In this document: piece after piece, positions 17,281-25,720 of the stretch
How the letters are laid out: every line of letters starts with the position of its first letter
Numbering within the stretch: position 1 is the first letter of the stretch
Position numbers and translations under genes: made by a program
The notes under the pieces: model-generated
Seen by the model: only the letters and a program-made list of their open reading frames with translations
Told to the model about the DNA's origin: nothing
The model's database searches: none
Source: Gordonia hydrophobica NBRC 16057
GTDB taxonomy: Bacteria; Actinomycetota; Actinomycetes; Mycobacteriales; Mycobacteriaceae
Reading direction: 5' to 3'
NCBI RefSeq assembly: GCF_001592365.1
Contig: NZ_BCWU01000011.1
Location: 1-64,000, forward strand
Length of the DNA: 64,000 nucleotides

Positions 17281-17363
17281 GGGCGATGCCTCCTTGGTGT
17301 CGGCTGCGGTCTCCGGTCGGGATGTGGTCACGGGTCGGTCTGGAGCCACAGGTCGTGCGGGGG

Positions 17364-19265
17364 TCACGGCGCCATCTCGTAGGCGCCGACTAAGGCGCGC
17401 GCGTGGGCGAGGACGGCAGCTTTTCGCGTGGCGTCGGCGACGGGTCTGCGGATGAGGTCCAACGACCGGGTCTGCTGTTCGGGCGTTGCCGTCGGCTTGC
17501 CGTTCAGGGTCACCGCGTGCCGTGAGAACTCACGGACCAGGAGGTCGAAGATGTGGTCAACCACCGCCGGATCGGCGTCGTCGATGTCGGCCTGTTCCAG
17601 AATCAGTTGGCCGTACGGAATCAGGGTGAACAGCTCCCCGATCGCGAACAGGAAGTCGACGTCGCGCTGCTGCTCGTCGGTGGGTGCCGCGGTGGCCAGC
17701 AGCACCTGGAACGCCACGGCCTGCTCGGTGAAGACGGCGACGTTCGGGATATGCGCGAACCCGTCGAACGCCTCCCGCCATCGGCCGAAGCGGATCTTGC
17801 CGAGTCCTGAGCTGGGCCCCTGGTGGAACAGGAACGTGTCGTCGGACGGTTCCCGGCGCACCCTGACATCCGGGGGCGTCGCCTTGGCGGCCTCCGATCG
17901 CAGTCGTGGCACGACGGGCGCCACGGCTCGTCCCGACCACCGCAGCGCCTGGGCCACCGGATCGATCACGACACTCGGTGCTCGTCCGGCACCGGGCACG
18001 CTGCGCAGTGCGGCGAGCCCCGCGTCGGTGGGATGGAACATGTAGTTGGGCATGAACTTGAGGGCGAGAGCCATATTGACGTGCACCGTGCCCTCCAGTC
18101 GCGGGAGTCCCAGCATGGCCTGCATGCCGTTCGGGAAGTACATGTCGTTCTCGAAGCCGCGGGCCGCGATGACGTCGGCCAGGTCCTCGTATATCCGCTG
18201 CCCTTGACGGGTCACCGACATCTTCTCTATCGCACTGACCAGCAGGTACCTGCGGTCGCCTGCGTGCGCGGACCGCATGTAGTCGACGGCGCGCTCGCTG
18301 TAGAGCTTCATGGCTGCCAACCGCGCGAAGCTGTCGGTCACCAAGCTCTGGACCTGCGGGAACTCGGTGACGCGTTGACCGAAGAGGATGCGGCGGTCCG
18401 CGTGGTCGATCGCCTCGTACATCGCGTGCTCGCAGGCGCCGATCGCTCCGAACCCCAGGTTGAACTTGCCGACGTTGACCGTGTTCATCGCCGCGTCGAA
18501 GGCTTCGCGGCCGGTGTGGAGGACGGCGTCGTCGTCGACCGGGTAGTCCTCGAGGTCGAATGCTGCGACGTACATCTGCGAGTCGACCACGTTCTTGCGA
18601 AGTCGGTACCCGTCGGCGGTGGGATCCGCAGCGAAGACCAGATATCCCGCGTACGCGTCGTCGGTGATCCGCCCCAGCGAGGCGGATGCATCCACCACCG
18701 ATGCGTCCGTCCGCCGGCCGAAGGTCGACACCATGGCGGCGGCGTTGCCGTTGCCGATGTAGTACTTGGATCCGTTGGCGACGAACCCGCCGGTGTCGCG
18801 CGGCGTCAGCAGCATGTCGGTCGAGTACACGTCGGCGCCGTGCGCCTGCTCCGACAGCCCGAAGGCGAAGATCCCGCCGCTGTCGAGGAGATCGGCCGCG
18901 CGGTGCCGCGCGACGTCGTTCCGGCTCTGCCAGATCGGCGCGAGACCGAGGATCGTGACCTGCCAGACGTACCAGTACTCCATGCCGTAGAAGCCGAGGA
19001 TCTGGCTCATCCTGGCGATACGCGCCGTGTCCCACCGCTTGTCCGGGTCCCCCGCGGCCAACGCCGCCGGCGTGAGGAACGTGGCGAAGACCTTCTCCCG
19101 CTTCACGAAGTCGAGGAAGTCCGCGTACCAGACCCGATCGCGATGGTCTGCCAGCAACTGGTTCTTGCCGCGCCCCTCGAAGTACTCCACGGTGGCGCGC
19201 AACAACTCGCGCGTCCGCGCATCGAACTCCGCGAACTCGCTCGTCGTGGGGTTGAACAGTTCCAT
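17364..19265 (-). CDS. Acyl-CoA dehydrogenase/oxidase-like flavoprotein (large form)
   Basis: A 633-aa protein resembling acyl-CoA oxidase-like dehydrogenases. It has FAFGLSEQAHGADV (FAD/acyl contact loop), NGSKYYIGNGNAA, RRILFGQRVTEF and ARGFENDMYFPNGMQAMLGLPRLEGTVHVNMAL, the last corresponding to the flavin-binding region of the C-terminal helical domain. It is longer than standard FadE proteins (about 380-400 aa) and has an extra C-terminal domain of about 200 residues. ATG 19265 (MELFNPTT) chosen on family length. It is followed by the MpaB-like oxygenase (GTGA overlap possible) and preceded by a 17-bp palindrome. Confidence 0.85.
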   Translation of the reverse strand: MELFNPTTSEFAEFDARTRELLRATVEYFEGRGKNQLLADHRDRVWYADFLDFVKREKVFATFLTPAALAAGDPDKRWDTARIARMSQILGFYGMEYWYVWQVTILGLAPIWQSRNDVARHRAADLLDSGGIFAFGLSEQAHGADVYSTDMLLTPRDTGGFVANGSKYYIGNGNAAAMVSTFGRRTDASVVDASASLGRITDDAYAGYLVFAADPTADGYRLRKNVVDSQMYVAAFDLEDYPVDDDAVLHTGREAFDAAMNTVNVGKFNLGFGAIGACEHAMYEAIDHADRRILFGQRVTEFPQVQSLVTDSFARLAAMKLYSERAVDYMRSAHAGDRRYLLVSAIEKMSVTRQGQRIYEDLADVIAARGFENDMYFPNGMQAMLGLPRLEGTVHVNMALALKFMPNYMFHPTDAGLAALRSVPGAGRAPSVVIDPVAQALRWSGRAVAPVVPRLRSEAAKATPPDVRVRREPSDDTFLFHQGPSSGLGKIRFGRWREAFDGFAHIPNVAVFTEQAVAFQVLLATAAPTDEQQRDVDFLFAIGELFTLIPYGQLILEQADIDDADPAVVDHIFDLLVREFSRHAVTLNGKPTATPEQQTRSLDLIRRPVADATRKAAVLAHARALVGAYEMAP

Positions 19266-19287
19266 CAGTCGCAGTTCCCTACACCCG

Positions 19288-19304
19288 TGAATGAATTTCA
19301 TTCA
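19288..19304. promoter_or_regulatory. 17-bp perfect palindrome, candidate TetR/FadR-type operator
   Basis: TGAATGAATTTCATTCA is an 8-1-8 palindrome, 22 bases upstream of the start of the large acyl-CoA dehydrogenase gene. It resembles the TGAATGA...TCATTCA sites of TetR-type fatty-acid regulators such as Bacillus FadR. The best candidate ligand is the TetR at 15544-16194. Confidence 0.6.
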
Positions 19305-19373
19305 GGAATGTAGCATCCGAACAGCGGAGCTGAAAAGGGCCGGGATGCGATCGGGCTGCACCCCGGCCGACCG

Positions 19374-21098
19374 TCAGCCGATCTCCCCGTACTCGATGCT
19401 TTCCGCAAGACTGTGGACGACGGCGAGGTGGTGGGCACCGAAGAAGTCCGCCTCGTCGATCCGTCGGCGGTCGGCGTCGTCGAGTTCGGCGTGGCCGAGC
19501 GCAGCAGTCAGCATCCGGGCATGCATCCAGCCGCCAGAGAGGATGCCGAGCAACTCGAGGTAGGGCACCGAGACGGCGAACGCGCTGCGCAGGTCATCGC
19601 GCACCGCGTGCGACATCAGCTGTCCGGTCGCGGTCTGCGCAGTGCGGAGTGCGCGATCCATCCGCTCGACGGTACGAACCGCGACCGGATGGTCGCTGTC
19701 GCGCAACGGAGCCAGGTCCCGCTCGATGAGCGCCGCAAGCTGCTGCGCGGTCTCCCCTTTGTTACGCAGCACTTTTCGGCCGACCAGGTCGTTCGACTGG
19801 ATCGCGGTGGTGCCCTCGTAGATGGGGAAGATCCGAGCGTCGCGCAGATGCTGAGCAGCGCCGGTCTCCTCGATGAAGCCGAGACCGCCATGCACCTGCA
19901 CGCCGTCGGAGGCGATCCGGACCGACTCCTCGGTGGCCCATCCCTTGAAGATCGGCACCATGAACTCGGCCAGCGTCGCCGCCTCGGCGTCGCCTTTGCG
20001 CTCGGCGACGTCGAGCCAGTACGACAGCTGCACCGATAGTGCGCGAATCGCGGACACCCGACTCGACATCGAGAGCAGCAACCGAGCGACGTCGGGGTGC
20101 CCGGAGATCGGAGTCCCCTCGGGACGCCCGATGACCCGCCCCTGCACACGCTCGTCGGCGTAGTCGCGCGCCTGCTGGTAGGCGCGGTCGGCGACGCCCA
20201 AGCCCTGCAGGCCGATTCCCGTGCGGCTGGCATTCATCATCACGAACATGGCGGCCAGACCGCCGTGCAACTCACCGATCAGATGTCCCGTCGCACCCTC
20301 GTACTGCAGCACGCAGGTGGGGCTGGAGTGGATCCCCAGCTTGTGCTCCAGCGACACCGTGGTGATCGCATTGCGTGCACCGGGCTTGCCTGCGGCGTCC
20401 GGTAGGAACTTCGGGACGACGAACAGCGAAAGACCACCCAGACCCGCGGGCGCATCCGGCGTGCGAGCGAGGACGAGATGCACGATGTTCTCAGTCAGAT
20501 CGTGGTCGCCCCAGGTGATGAAGATCTTCTGCCCTTCGACCGACCAGGTTCCGTCGCCATTCGGTCGGGCGATGGTCCGAATGGAGGAGAGGTCCGTGCC
20601 CGCCTGCGGCTCGGTCAGGTTCATGGTCCCGGTCCACTCGCCGGCCACCATGGGCGGCAGATAGGTGTCGCGCACCTGCTGGTCGGCCGACGCATGAATC
20701 GCCAGCACTGCACCCACTGACAACCCCGTGCACAGGGAGAACGCAGCATTGGCGGCACTCCACAGTTCGCTGAGCGCATTGTGCACCGTCCACGGAACAC
20801 CGTCACCGCCGATGGCTTCCGGGATGGTGATGGTTGTCCAGCCGCCTTCCACGTAGCCGCGATAGGCCTTCTGGTAACCGGACGGAGTCTGCACGGCCCC
20901 GTCGACAAGTTTGCTGCCCTCGCGATCCCCGATCGCATTGAGCGGATGGAGCACCTCGACCGCGAACTCCCCTGCGGAGGTGAGCACATCGCGGATGTCG
21001 TCGGCGCTCACCTCGCCGCCGGTGGCCTCCGCGACCACATCCTGCCCGAGGACTTCAGTGAAGAGAAAGTGATAGTCGTCGACCGGATTCCGGTACAT
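19374..21098 (-). CDS. Acyl-CoA dehydrogenase, long form (FadE5/DmdC-like)
   Basis: A 574-aa flavoprotein. The N-terminal domain starts MYRNPVDDYHFLFTEVLG. The FAD loop is MNLTEPQAGTDLSSI and FITWGDHDLTEN; then KLGIHSSPTCV, GLGVADRAYQQARDYADERVQG and the dimer/FAD motif IYEGTTAIQSNDLVGRK. The IHSSPTCV and long C-terminus are typical of the broad-specificity FadE5/DmdC group. ATG 21098 is preceded by GAAAGG. It is divergent from the crotonase gene across a 248-base region with two TAGAC-N6-GTCTA palindromes, so the two transcripts are probably co-regulated by the double TetR encoded at 25721-26980. Confidence 0.9.
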   Translation of the reverse strand: MYRNPVDDYHFLFTEVLGQDVVAEATGGEVSADDIRDVLTSAGEFAVEVLHPLNAIGDREGSKLVDGAVQTPSGYQKAYRGYVEGGWTTITIPEAIGGDGVPWTVHNALSELWSAANAAFSLCTGLSVGAVLAIHASADQQVRDTYLPPMVAGEWTGTMNLTEPQAGTDLSSIRTIARPNGDGTWSVEGQKIFITWGDHDLTENIVHLVLARTPDAPAGLGGLSLFVVPKFLPDAAGKPGARNAITTVSLEHKLGIHSSPTCVLQYEGATGHLIGELHGGLAAMFVMMNASRTGIGLQGLGVADRAYQQARDYADERVQGRVIGRPEGTPISGHPDVARLLLSMSSRVSAIRALSVQLSYWLDVAERKGDAEAATLAEFMVPIFKGWATEESVRIASDGVQVHGGLGFIEETGAAQHLRDARIFPIYEGTTAIQSNDLVGRKVLRNKGETAQQLAALIERDLAPLRDSDHPVAVRTVERMDRALRTAQTATGQLMSHAVRDDLRSAFAVSVPYLELLGILSGGWMHARMLTAALGHAELDDADRRRIDEADFFGAHHLAVVHSLAESIEYGEIG

Positions 21099-21179
21099 GG
21101 CACAACCTTTCGATGATTCAAGGACGCCGCAGTGGCGCCACAGAGCCCTCCGCGCGAGATCGGGAGAACGATGACATCG

Positions 21180-21197
21180 CTAGACTAAATAGTCTAG
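21180..21197. promoter_or_regulatory. TAGAC-N6-GTCTA operator, copy 1
   Basis: CTAGACTAAATAGTCTAG: perfect arms around a two-base centre. It lies 82 bases upstream of the long FadE gene (minus). It has the same architecture as the copies at 21251-21268 and 27051-27066. Confidence 0.72.
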
Positions 21198-21250
21198 ACC
21201 AGTTCGTCAAATAGCAAGTTTCACCGAGTCGGCCTCATTGACGAATCGGT

Positions 21251-21268
21251 CTAGACGTTCTAGTCTAG
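21251..21268. promoter_or_regulatory. TAGAC-N6-GTCTA operator, copy 2
   Basis: CTAGACGTTCTAGTCTAG: TAGAC and GTCTA arms with six-base spacer GTTCTA. It lies 78 bases upstream of the crotonase gene and 53 bases from copy 1, in the divergent promoter region. Confidence 0.72.
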
Positions 21269-21346
21269 TGATTCAGCGCACCGTGATACTCCGGGGCGCA
21301 GCCCCCCCCAGAACCAGACCTTCGAACAGAAAGCGGAGTCCGCACC

Positions 21347-22132
21347 ATGGGTGAGAACAATGCCGGACGGGTGAGCCTCAGCATCACCGACGAGCACATC
21401 GCAGTCATCACCGTCGACAACGTCGCGAAGATGAACTCCTACACGCCGGACATGATGCGCGAGCTCGCTGCGCATCTGACGGCGTTCGACGAGGACGACT
21501 CGCTGTGGGCCGCCGTGTTCTGCTCGGCCGGCGAGCACACCACCGCCGGCCTGGACATGCCCAAGTTCTTCGGCCCCGACGCCGACGCCGACGTCGATCC
21601 CGGCCTCGTGGACCCGTTCGCGCTGGGCCGCCGAACCAACAAGCCGATCGTCTCGGTGGTTCAGGGCAACACCTTCACCGTCGGCATCGAGATGATGCTG
21701 GCCGCCGACATCGCCGTCGCCGCCGACACCGCCGTCTTCGCCCAACTCGAGGTGGCGCGCGGAATCGCTCCCCTGGGCGGCGCACACTTCCGCTACCTGA
21801 CCCGCACCGGCTGGGGAAATGCCATGTACCACCTGCTCCGCGCGGACAAGTTCGACGCGCGGCGAGCACTCGAACTCGGGTTCGTTCAGGAGGTCGTCCC
21901 GTTCGGGCAGCACATCGACCGCGGAATCGAACTCGCCCGCGAGATCTGCGCCAACGCGCCCTTGGGCACGCGCGCCACCAAAGCCGCCGCACTGCGGTAC
22001 CTGGACGAGGGCGAGCAGGCCGCGATCGCGGCGATCGACGAGGTCAAATCAAGCGTGTTCACCAGCCATGACTTCATGGAGGGAATCCAGTCGTTCATCG
22101 AACGGCGTCCGGCGAAGTTCCAGGGCAAATGA
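21347..22132 (+). CDS. Enoyl-CoA hydratase/isomerase (crotonase family)
   Basis: A 261-aa crotonase. It has the oxyanion-hole segment AGEHTTAGLDMPKF, VVQGNTFTVGIEMMLAADIAVAA and the acid residue in QLEVARGIAPLGG; C-terminal SSVFTSHDFMEGIQSFIERRPAKF is the usual EG..F..KR.P..F ending. One glutamate of the usual hydratase pair appears substituted (TFTVGIEMM), so isomerase or an altered reaction is possible. ATG 21347. The stop overlaps the FadD start (ATGA), so it is the first gene of a plus-strand operon of crotonase, FadD, SDR and MBL hydrolase. Confidence 0.88.
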   Translation: MGENNAGRVSLSITDEHIAVITVDNVAKMNSYTPDMMRELAAHLTAFDEDDSLWAAVFCSAGEHTTAGLDMPKFFGPDADADVDPGLVDPFALGRRTNKPIVSVVQGNTFTVGIEMMLAADIAVAADTAVFAQLEVARGIAPLGGAHFRYLTRTGWGNAMYHLLRADKFDARRALELGFVQEVVPFGQHIDRGIELAREICANAPLGTRATKAAALRYLDEGEQAAIAAIDEVKSSVFTSHDFMEGIQSFIERRPAKFQGK

Positions 22133-23949
22133 CCGTCGCGGCACCGAGCGTCACCATGCGCACGATTCCGGAACTGTTGACCCACAACGCGATCACGCTG
22201 ACCGGACAACCCGCGGTATCCTGGCGGGCCGAGTCCGTCACGACCACCTTCTCCTGGTCGGTCTACCGCGAGCGAGTGATGAACGTGGCCCGCGGTCTGC
22301 TCGGTCTCGGGGTCGGCCCAGATCACAATGTCGCGATCCTGCTCGGCAACACCGTCGAGCACCTTCTCACCGATCTCGCCACCGTCCACTGCGGGGCGGC
22401 GTCGATCAGCGTGTATCAGACTTTCTCTGACGTCCAGATCATGCAGGTCCTGTCCGACGCCCGACCTGCGGTGCTGATCGTCGACGACGACGCCGCCGTG
22501 GAACGGATCGACGGCTTGGCATGGTCGGGCCAGGAGAACTGCCTCATCGTGACCGTCGCGCCATCGCAACGAACCACCGACTGGGGCGCCCTCTGTCTGG
22601 CCGGCGAGGAGGCCGAGGACGAGATTCGCAGGACCCTGGAATCACGCATCGCCGACATCGACGCCGACCGGCCGGTGACCTACATCTACACCTCCGGCAC
22701 CACCGGGCCACCGAAGGCCGTCACACTGAGCGGCGCCAACATCGCGTCCGCAGTCGACTCGCTGATCAGTTCCGGCACAGTCGATTTCGACTACCGGAGC
22801 GTCTCCTACCTGCCGCTGGCCCACATCGTCGAGCGGCTGTGGAGCCTGTACGTGCCGCTGCGACTGGGTGGTCATGTGGTGTGCTGCCCCGATCCGAACG
22901 AGCTCCCTGCGTTGCTCGCCGCATTCCACCCCACCTATTTCTTCGGCGTCCCGAGGATCTTTGCGAAGCTCCGTTCCGGCGTCGAGCAGATGCTCACCTC
23001 ACCCGCCATGGCCGATGCCGCCGACGAGATCGCGCACAGCCGCGAACTGCTCGCCGAGCGTTCCCGACTGCTCCGTTCCGGTCGGCCGGTTCCGGAGTCG
23101 CTCACGGTGGCGGCTGCTCGGGCCAGGGGCGGAGCGCTGCGTGGGATCCGCATGCGACTCGGATTGGACCGCGTCGGCGCTGTCGGCTGCGGCGCCGCCG
23201 CGATGCCCGAGGAGCTTCACGAGTTCTGGGCGTCGCTGGGCATCGACGTCTCACTCGGGTACGGGATGACCGAGAACAGCGGCGTGGTCACCGGGGATCG
23301 GCCCGGGACCGGATCGGCCGGCTCGGTCGGCTTTCCGCTGCCCGGCTGGCAGGTGCGGATCGACGACGATGGCGAGATCCTCGTCAAGGGGCCGGGAAAC
23401 ACCCCCGGCTATCGAAACAGGCCGGAGGCCACCGCAGCGCTGTACACCGCCGACGGCTGGCTGCGCACCGGGGACATCGGCAGGCTCGACGACACCGGTC
23501 GCCTCTACATCACCGACCGGAAGAAGGATCTGCTCATCAACGCGGCGGGCAAGAACATCTCGCCGACGTCGATCGAAGGCGCCCTCACCGGCCGATCGAT
23601 CATCGATCAGGTGGTGGTGTTCGGCGAGGGACAACGGTACATCGTTGCCCTGATCACATTGGAGCCCAATGCTCTTCGCGAATTCGCGGCACGGTCGGGA
23701 CTCGTCGACGCTGAGCCGTCGGCGCTGTGCACCGCCCCGGCGATCACCGGAGAAGTCGATCGTCTGGTCGATATCGCCAACAGTCGCCTGTCCCGACCCG
23801 AGCAGATCAAGCGCTACACGATCCTCCCCGATGTGTGGACCACACAAAGCGGCGAGATGACGCCGACCATGAAGCTGCGACGCGACGCCATCAAAGCGCG
23901 GTACAACGACGTCGTCGAATCGCTGTACAACACCGAGCCCACCAGCTGA
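22129..23949 (+). CDS. Long-chain acyl-CoA synthetase (AMP-forming), FadD15-like
   Basis: A 606-aa adenylate-forming enzyme activating a carboxylic acid to its CoA thioester. It has the P-loop YTSGTTGPPKAV, A5 motif GYGMTENSG, A7 region TGDIGRLDDTGRLYITDRKKD, and NAAGKNISP with the catalytic C-terminal lysine in GEMTPTMKLRR. KNISPTSIEGAL is typical of long-chain and bulky-chain synthetases. The start overlaps the crotonase stop by 4 bases. It supplies CoA esters for the adjoining dehydrogenases and crotonase; steroid side-chain or fatty-acid substrates are both possible. Confidence 0.9.
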   Translation: MTVAAPSVTMRTIPELLTHNAITLTGQPAVSWRAESVTTTFSWSVYRERVMNVARGLLGLGVGPDHNVAILLGNTVEHLLTDLATVHCGAASISVYQTFSDVQIMQVLSDARPAVLIVDDDAAVERIDGLAWSGQENCLIVTVAPSQRTTDWGALCLAGEEAEDEIRRTLESRIADIDADRPVTYIYTSGTTGPPKAVTLSGANIASAVDSLISSGTVDFDYRSVSYLPLAHIVERLWSLYVPLRLGGHVVCCPDPNELPALLAAFHPTYFFGVPRIFAKLRSGVEQMLTSPAMADAADEIAHSRELLAERSRLLRSGRPVPESLTVAAARARGGALRGIRMRLGLDRVGAVGCGAAAMPEELHEFWASLGIDVSLGYGMTENSGVVTGDRPGTGSAGSVGFPLPGWQVRIDDDGEILVKGPGNTPGYRNRPEATAALYTADGWLRTGDIGRLDDTGRLYITDRKKDLLINAAGKNISPTSIEGALTGRSIIDQVVVFGEGQRYIVALITLEPNALREFAARSGLVDAEPSALCTAPAITGEVDRLVDIANSRLSRPEQIKRYTILPDVWTTQSGEMTPTMKLRRDAIKARYNDVVESLYNTEPTS

Positions 23950-23974
23950 TAACCACTGAAGTAAGGAAGAACTC

Positions 23975-24754
23975 ATGAACGACGCCCTGTTCTCCGTCGC
24001 AGGCAAGAAAGTCCTGGTCACCGGCGGAACCCGCGGGATCGGCTACATGATCGCCGAGGGCCTCCTCGATGCAGGCGCCGAAGTGATCATCTCCTCGCGC
24101 AAGGCCGAGGCGTGCGACTCGGCGCAAGCGGAGTTGTCCAAGCACGGGACCGTCACCGCCATCCCGGCCGATCTCAGCGATCCTGAGCAGTCGCAGCGTC
24201 TCGCCGACGCCGTGGCCGAGATCACCGGAGAACTGCACGTCCTGGTCAACAATGCCGGAGCCACCTGGGGCGGGGATTTCGACACCTTCCCGGTGTCCGG
24301 GTGGGACAAAGTCCTCAACCTCAACCTCCGCGCGCCCTTCGTGCTCGCCCAGCAACTGCGGCCCCTGCTCGACAAGGCGAGCCGCGCCGATGATCCCGCA
24401 CGAGTGATCAACATCGGATCGATCGACGGAATCGCGGTTCCCACGTTCGACAACTTCTCGTACAGTGCCGCGAAAGCCGGTCTGCATCATCTCACCAAGC
24501 ACATGGCCGCCGCGCTCGCGCCGTCCATCCTGGTCAACGCGATCGCTCCGGGCCCGTTCCCAACTAAGATGCTTGCCCCCGCGCTCGCTGACGGCGGAGA
24601 GCAGATCCGGGCGTCGAACCCGCTGGGACGCATCGGCGAACCCGCTGACGCCGCAGCTCTCGCGACCTTCCTGTCGGCCCGGGGGTCGTCGTTCATCACC
24701 GGGACCACCATTCCGTTGGACGGCGGCCTGTCGACGACGATGACGGTCGGATGA
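23975..24754 (+). CDS. SDR-family 3-hydroxyacyl/3-ketoacyl oxidoreductase, RhlG-like
   Basis: A 259-aa short-chain dehydrogenase with TGGTRGIG cofactor motif, arginine-containing SSRKAEAC loop indicating NADPH preference, NNAGATWGG, INIGSIDGI, YSAAK and ITGTTIPLDGGL. The SSRKAEAC plus GATWG pattern is that of RhlG-type ketoacyl reductases. ATG 23975 is preceded by AAGGAAG. It is 25 bases after FadD in the operon. A hydroxyacyl-CoA dehydrogenase step of the pathway is the likely job. Confidence 0.88.
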   Translation: MNDALFSVAGKKVLVTGGTRGIGYMIAEGLLDAGAEVIISSRKAEACDSAQAELSKHGTVTAIPADLSDPEQSQRLADAVAEITGELHVLVNNAGATWGGDFDTFPVSGWDKVLNLNLRAPFVLAQQLRPLLDKASRADDPARVINIGSIDGIAVPTFDNFSYSAAKAGLHHLTKHMAAALAPSILVNAIAPGPFPTKMLAPALADGGEQIRASNPLGRIGEPADAAALATFLSARGSSFITGTTIPLDGGLSTTMTVG

Positions 24755-24812
24755 TCGGGCCCGCCACTCGTCCCGGACACCTCCATCCATCGAATCCCTT
24801 GAAAGCGAACCC

Positions 24813-25649
24813 ATGACCGACCTCACACTCGACGTCTACACCAGTCCCCTCGTCGATCTCCCCAACGGCGGCCAGTTCTCGCCGACCACATCGACGTTGG
24901 TGCTCGGGCCCACCGAGGCGCTCCTCGTCGACACCCAGTACCTGCCCGAACACGTCGACGAAGTACGTCGGCGGATCGAGGCATCGGGCCGCACGCTGAC
25001 GACGATCTTCATCACCCACGCCCACTCCGATCACTACTTCGGACTGGAACTGCTGCTCGACGCCTTCCCCACCGCGCGCGCCGTCGCCACCAGGGCGGTA
25101 GCCGAGCACGCCGCTGCAGGCATCGACGCCGACCGCGCCTTCTCGAAGGAGTTCTTCGCCGGCGCAGCAGTCGACAACACCGTGGTGCCGCACGCGCTCG
25201 AGACCGACCAGCTCACCGTCGACGGGACGCCGATCCACGTCGTCGACCTGCCTCAGGCCGATATCCACCCCACGGCTGCACTGCACATTCCGAGCATCGG
25301 CGCGGTGATCGCCGGCGATGCGATCTACAACGGCGTCAATCCGTTTCTCGCCGCGTCCGGACCCGCGGAGTGGCCCGCGTGGCTGCAGAGCGTGCAGATC
25401 ATCGCCGACCTCAACCCGAAGGTCGTTGTCGCAGGCCATAAGAAGCCGGAGTTGGCCGACCGGCCCGAAGCGATCGAGGAGACGAAGGCGTACCTGGAAG
25501 CCTTCATCTCCGGCGTGGAGGAGCTCCCTGATTCACGGGCGCTCGTGCCGCACATGCACGGGTTGTTCCCGGATTTTGAGAACGGCTCGGCTCTGCTGGC
25601 GTCGGCCGTGACTGCGTACAAGCACAAGAAGGCCGCTCAGACTCAGTAG
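24813..25649 (+). CDS. MBL-fold metallo-hydrolase
   Basis: A 278-aa metallo-beta-lactamase-fold protein. The metal motif is THAHSDHYFG (HxHxDH), followed by AGDAIYNGVNPF and VVAGHKKPEL, supplying the remaining metal ligands. No signal peptide. ATG 24813 preceded by GAAAGC. It is the last gene of the lipid operon (58-base gap after the SDR), so a thioester or lactone hydrolase role is a reasonable guess. The hairpin at 25672-25705 follows. Confidence 0.88.
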   Translation: MTDLTLDVYTSPLVDLPNGGQFSPTTSTLVLGPTEALLVDTQYLPEHVDEVRRRIEASGRTLTTIFITHAHSDHYFGLELLLDAFPTARAVATRAVAEHAAAGIDADRAFSKEFFAGAAVDNTVVPHALETDQLTVDGTPIHVVDLPQADIHPTAALHIPSIGAVIAGDAIYNGVNPFLAASGPAEWPAWLQSVQIIADLNPKVVVAGHKKPELADRPEAIEETKAYLEAFISGVEELPDSRALVPHMHGLFPDFENGSALLASAVTAYKHKKAAQTQ

Positions 25650-25671
25650 CGGTCCAGCGCCCCCCGATCGG

Positions 25672-25705
25672 AGACCTCAGGCTGTACACACGGCCTGAGG
25701 TCTCT
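25672..25705. terminator. Bidirectional terminator hairpin
   Basis: A perfect 12-bp stem, GAGACCTCAGGC / GCCTGAGGTCTC, with a 10-base loop. It lies between the convergent MBL hydrolase and double-TetR genes. The stem is followed by TGCGTCTCTG rather than a U-tract. Confidence 0.7.
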
Positions 25706-25720
25706 GCGTCTCTGCGGACG

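Noticed and set aside
17281-17367. 29-residue N-terminal extension of the MpaB-like oxygenase from GTG 17367
   Set aside because: AAGGAGG before ATG 17280 and lack of family similarity upstream favour the shorter form; kept as an alternative because of the GTGA overlap.
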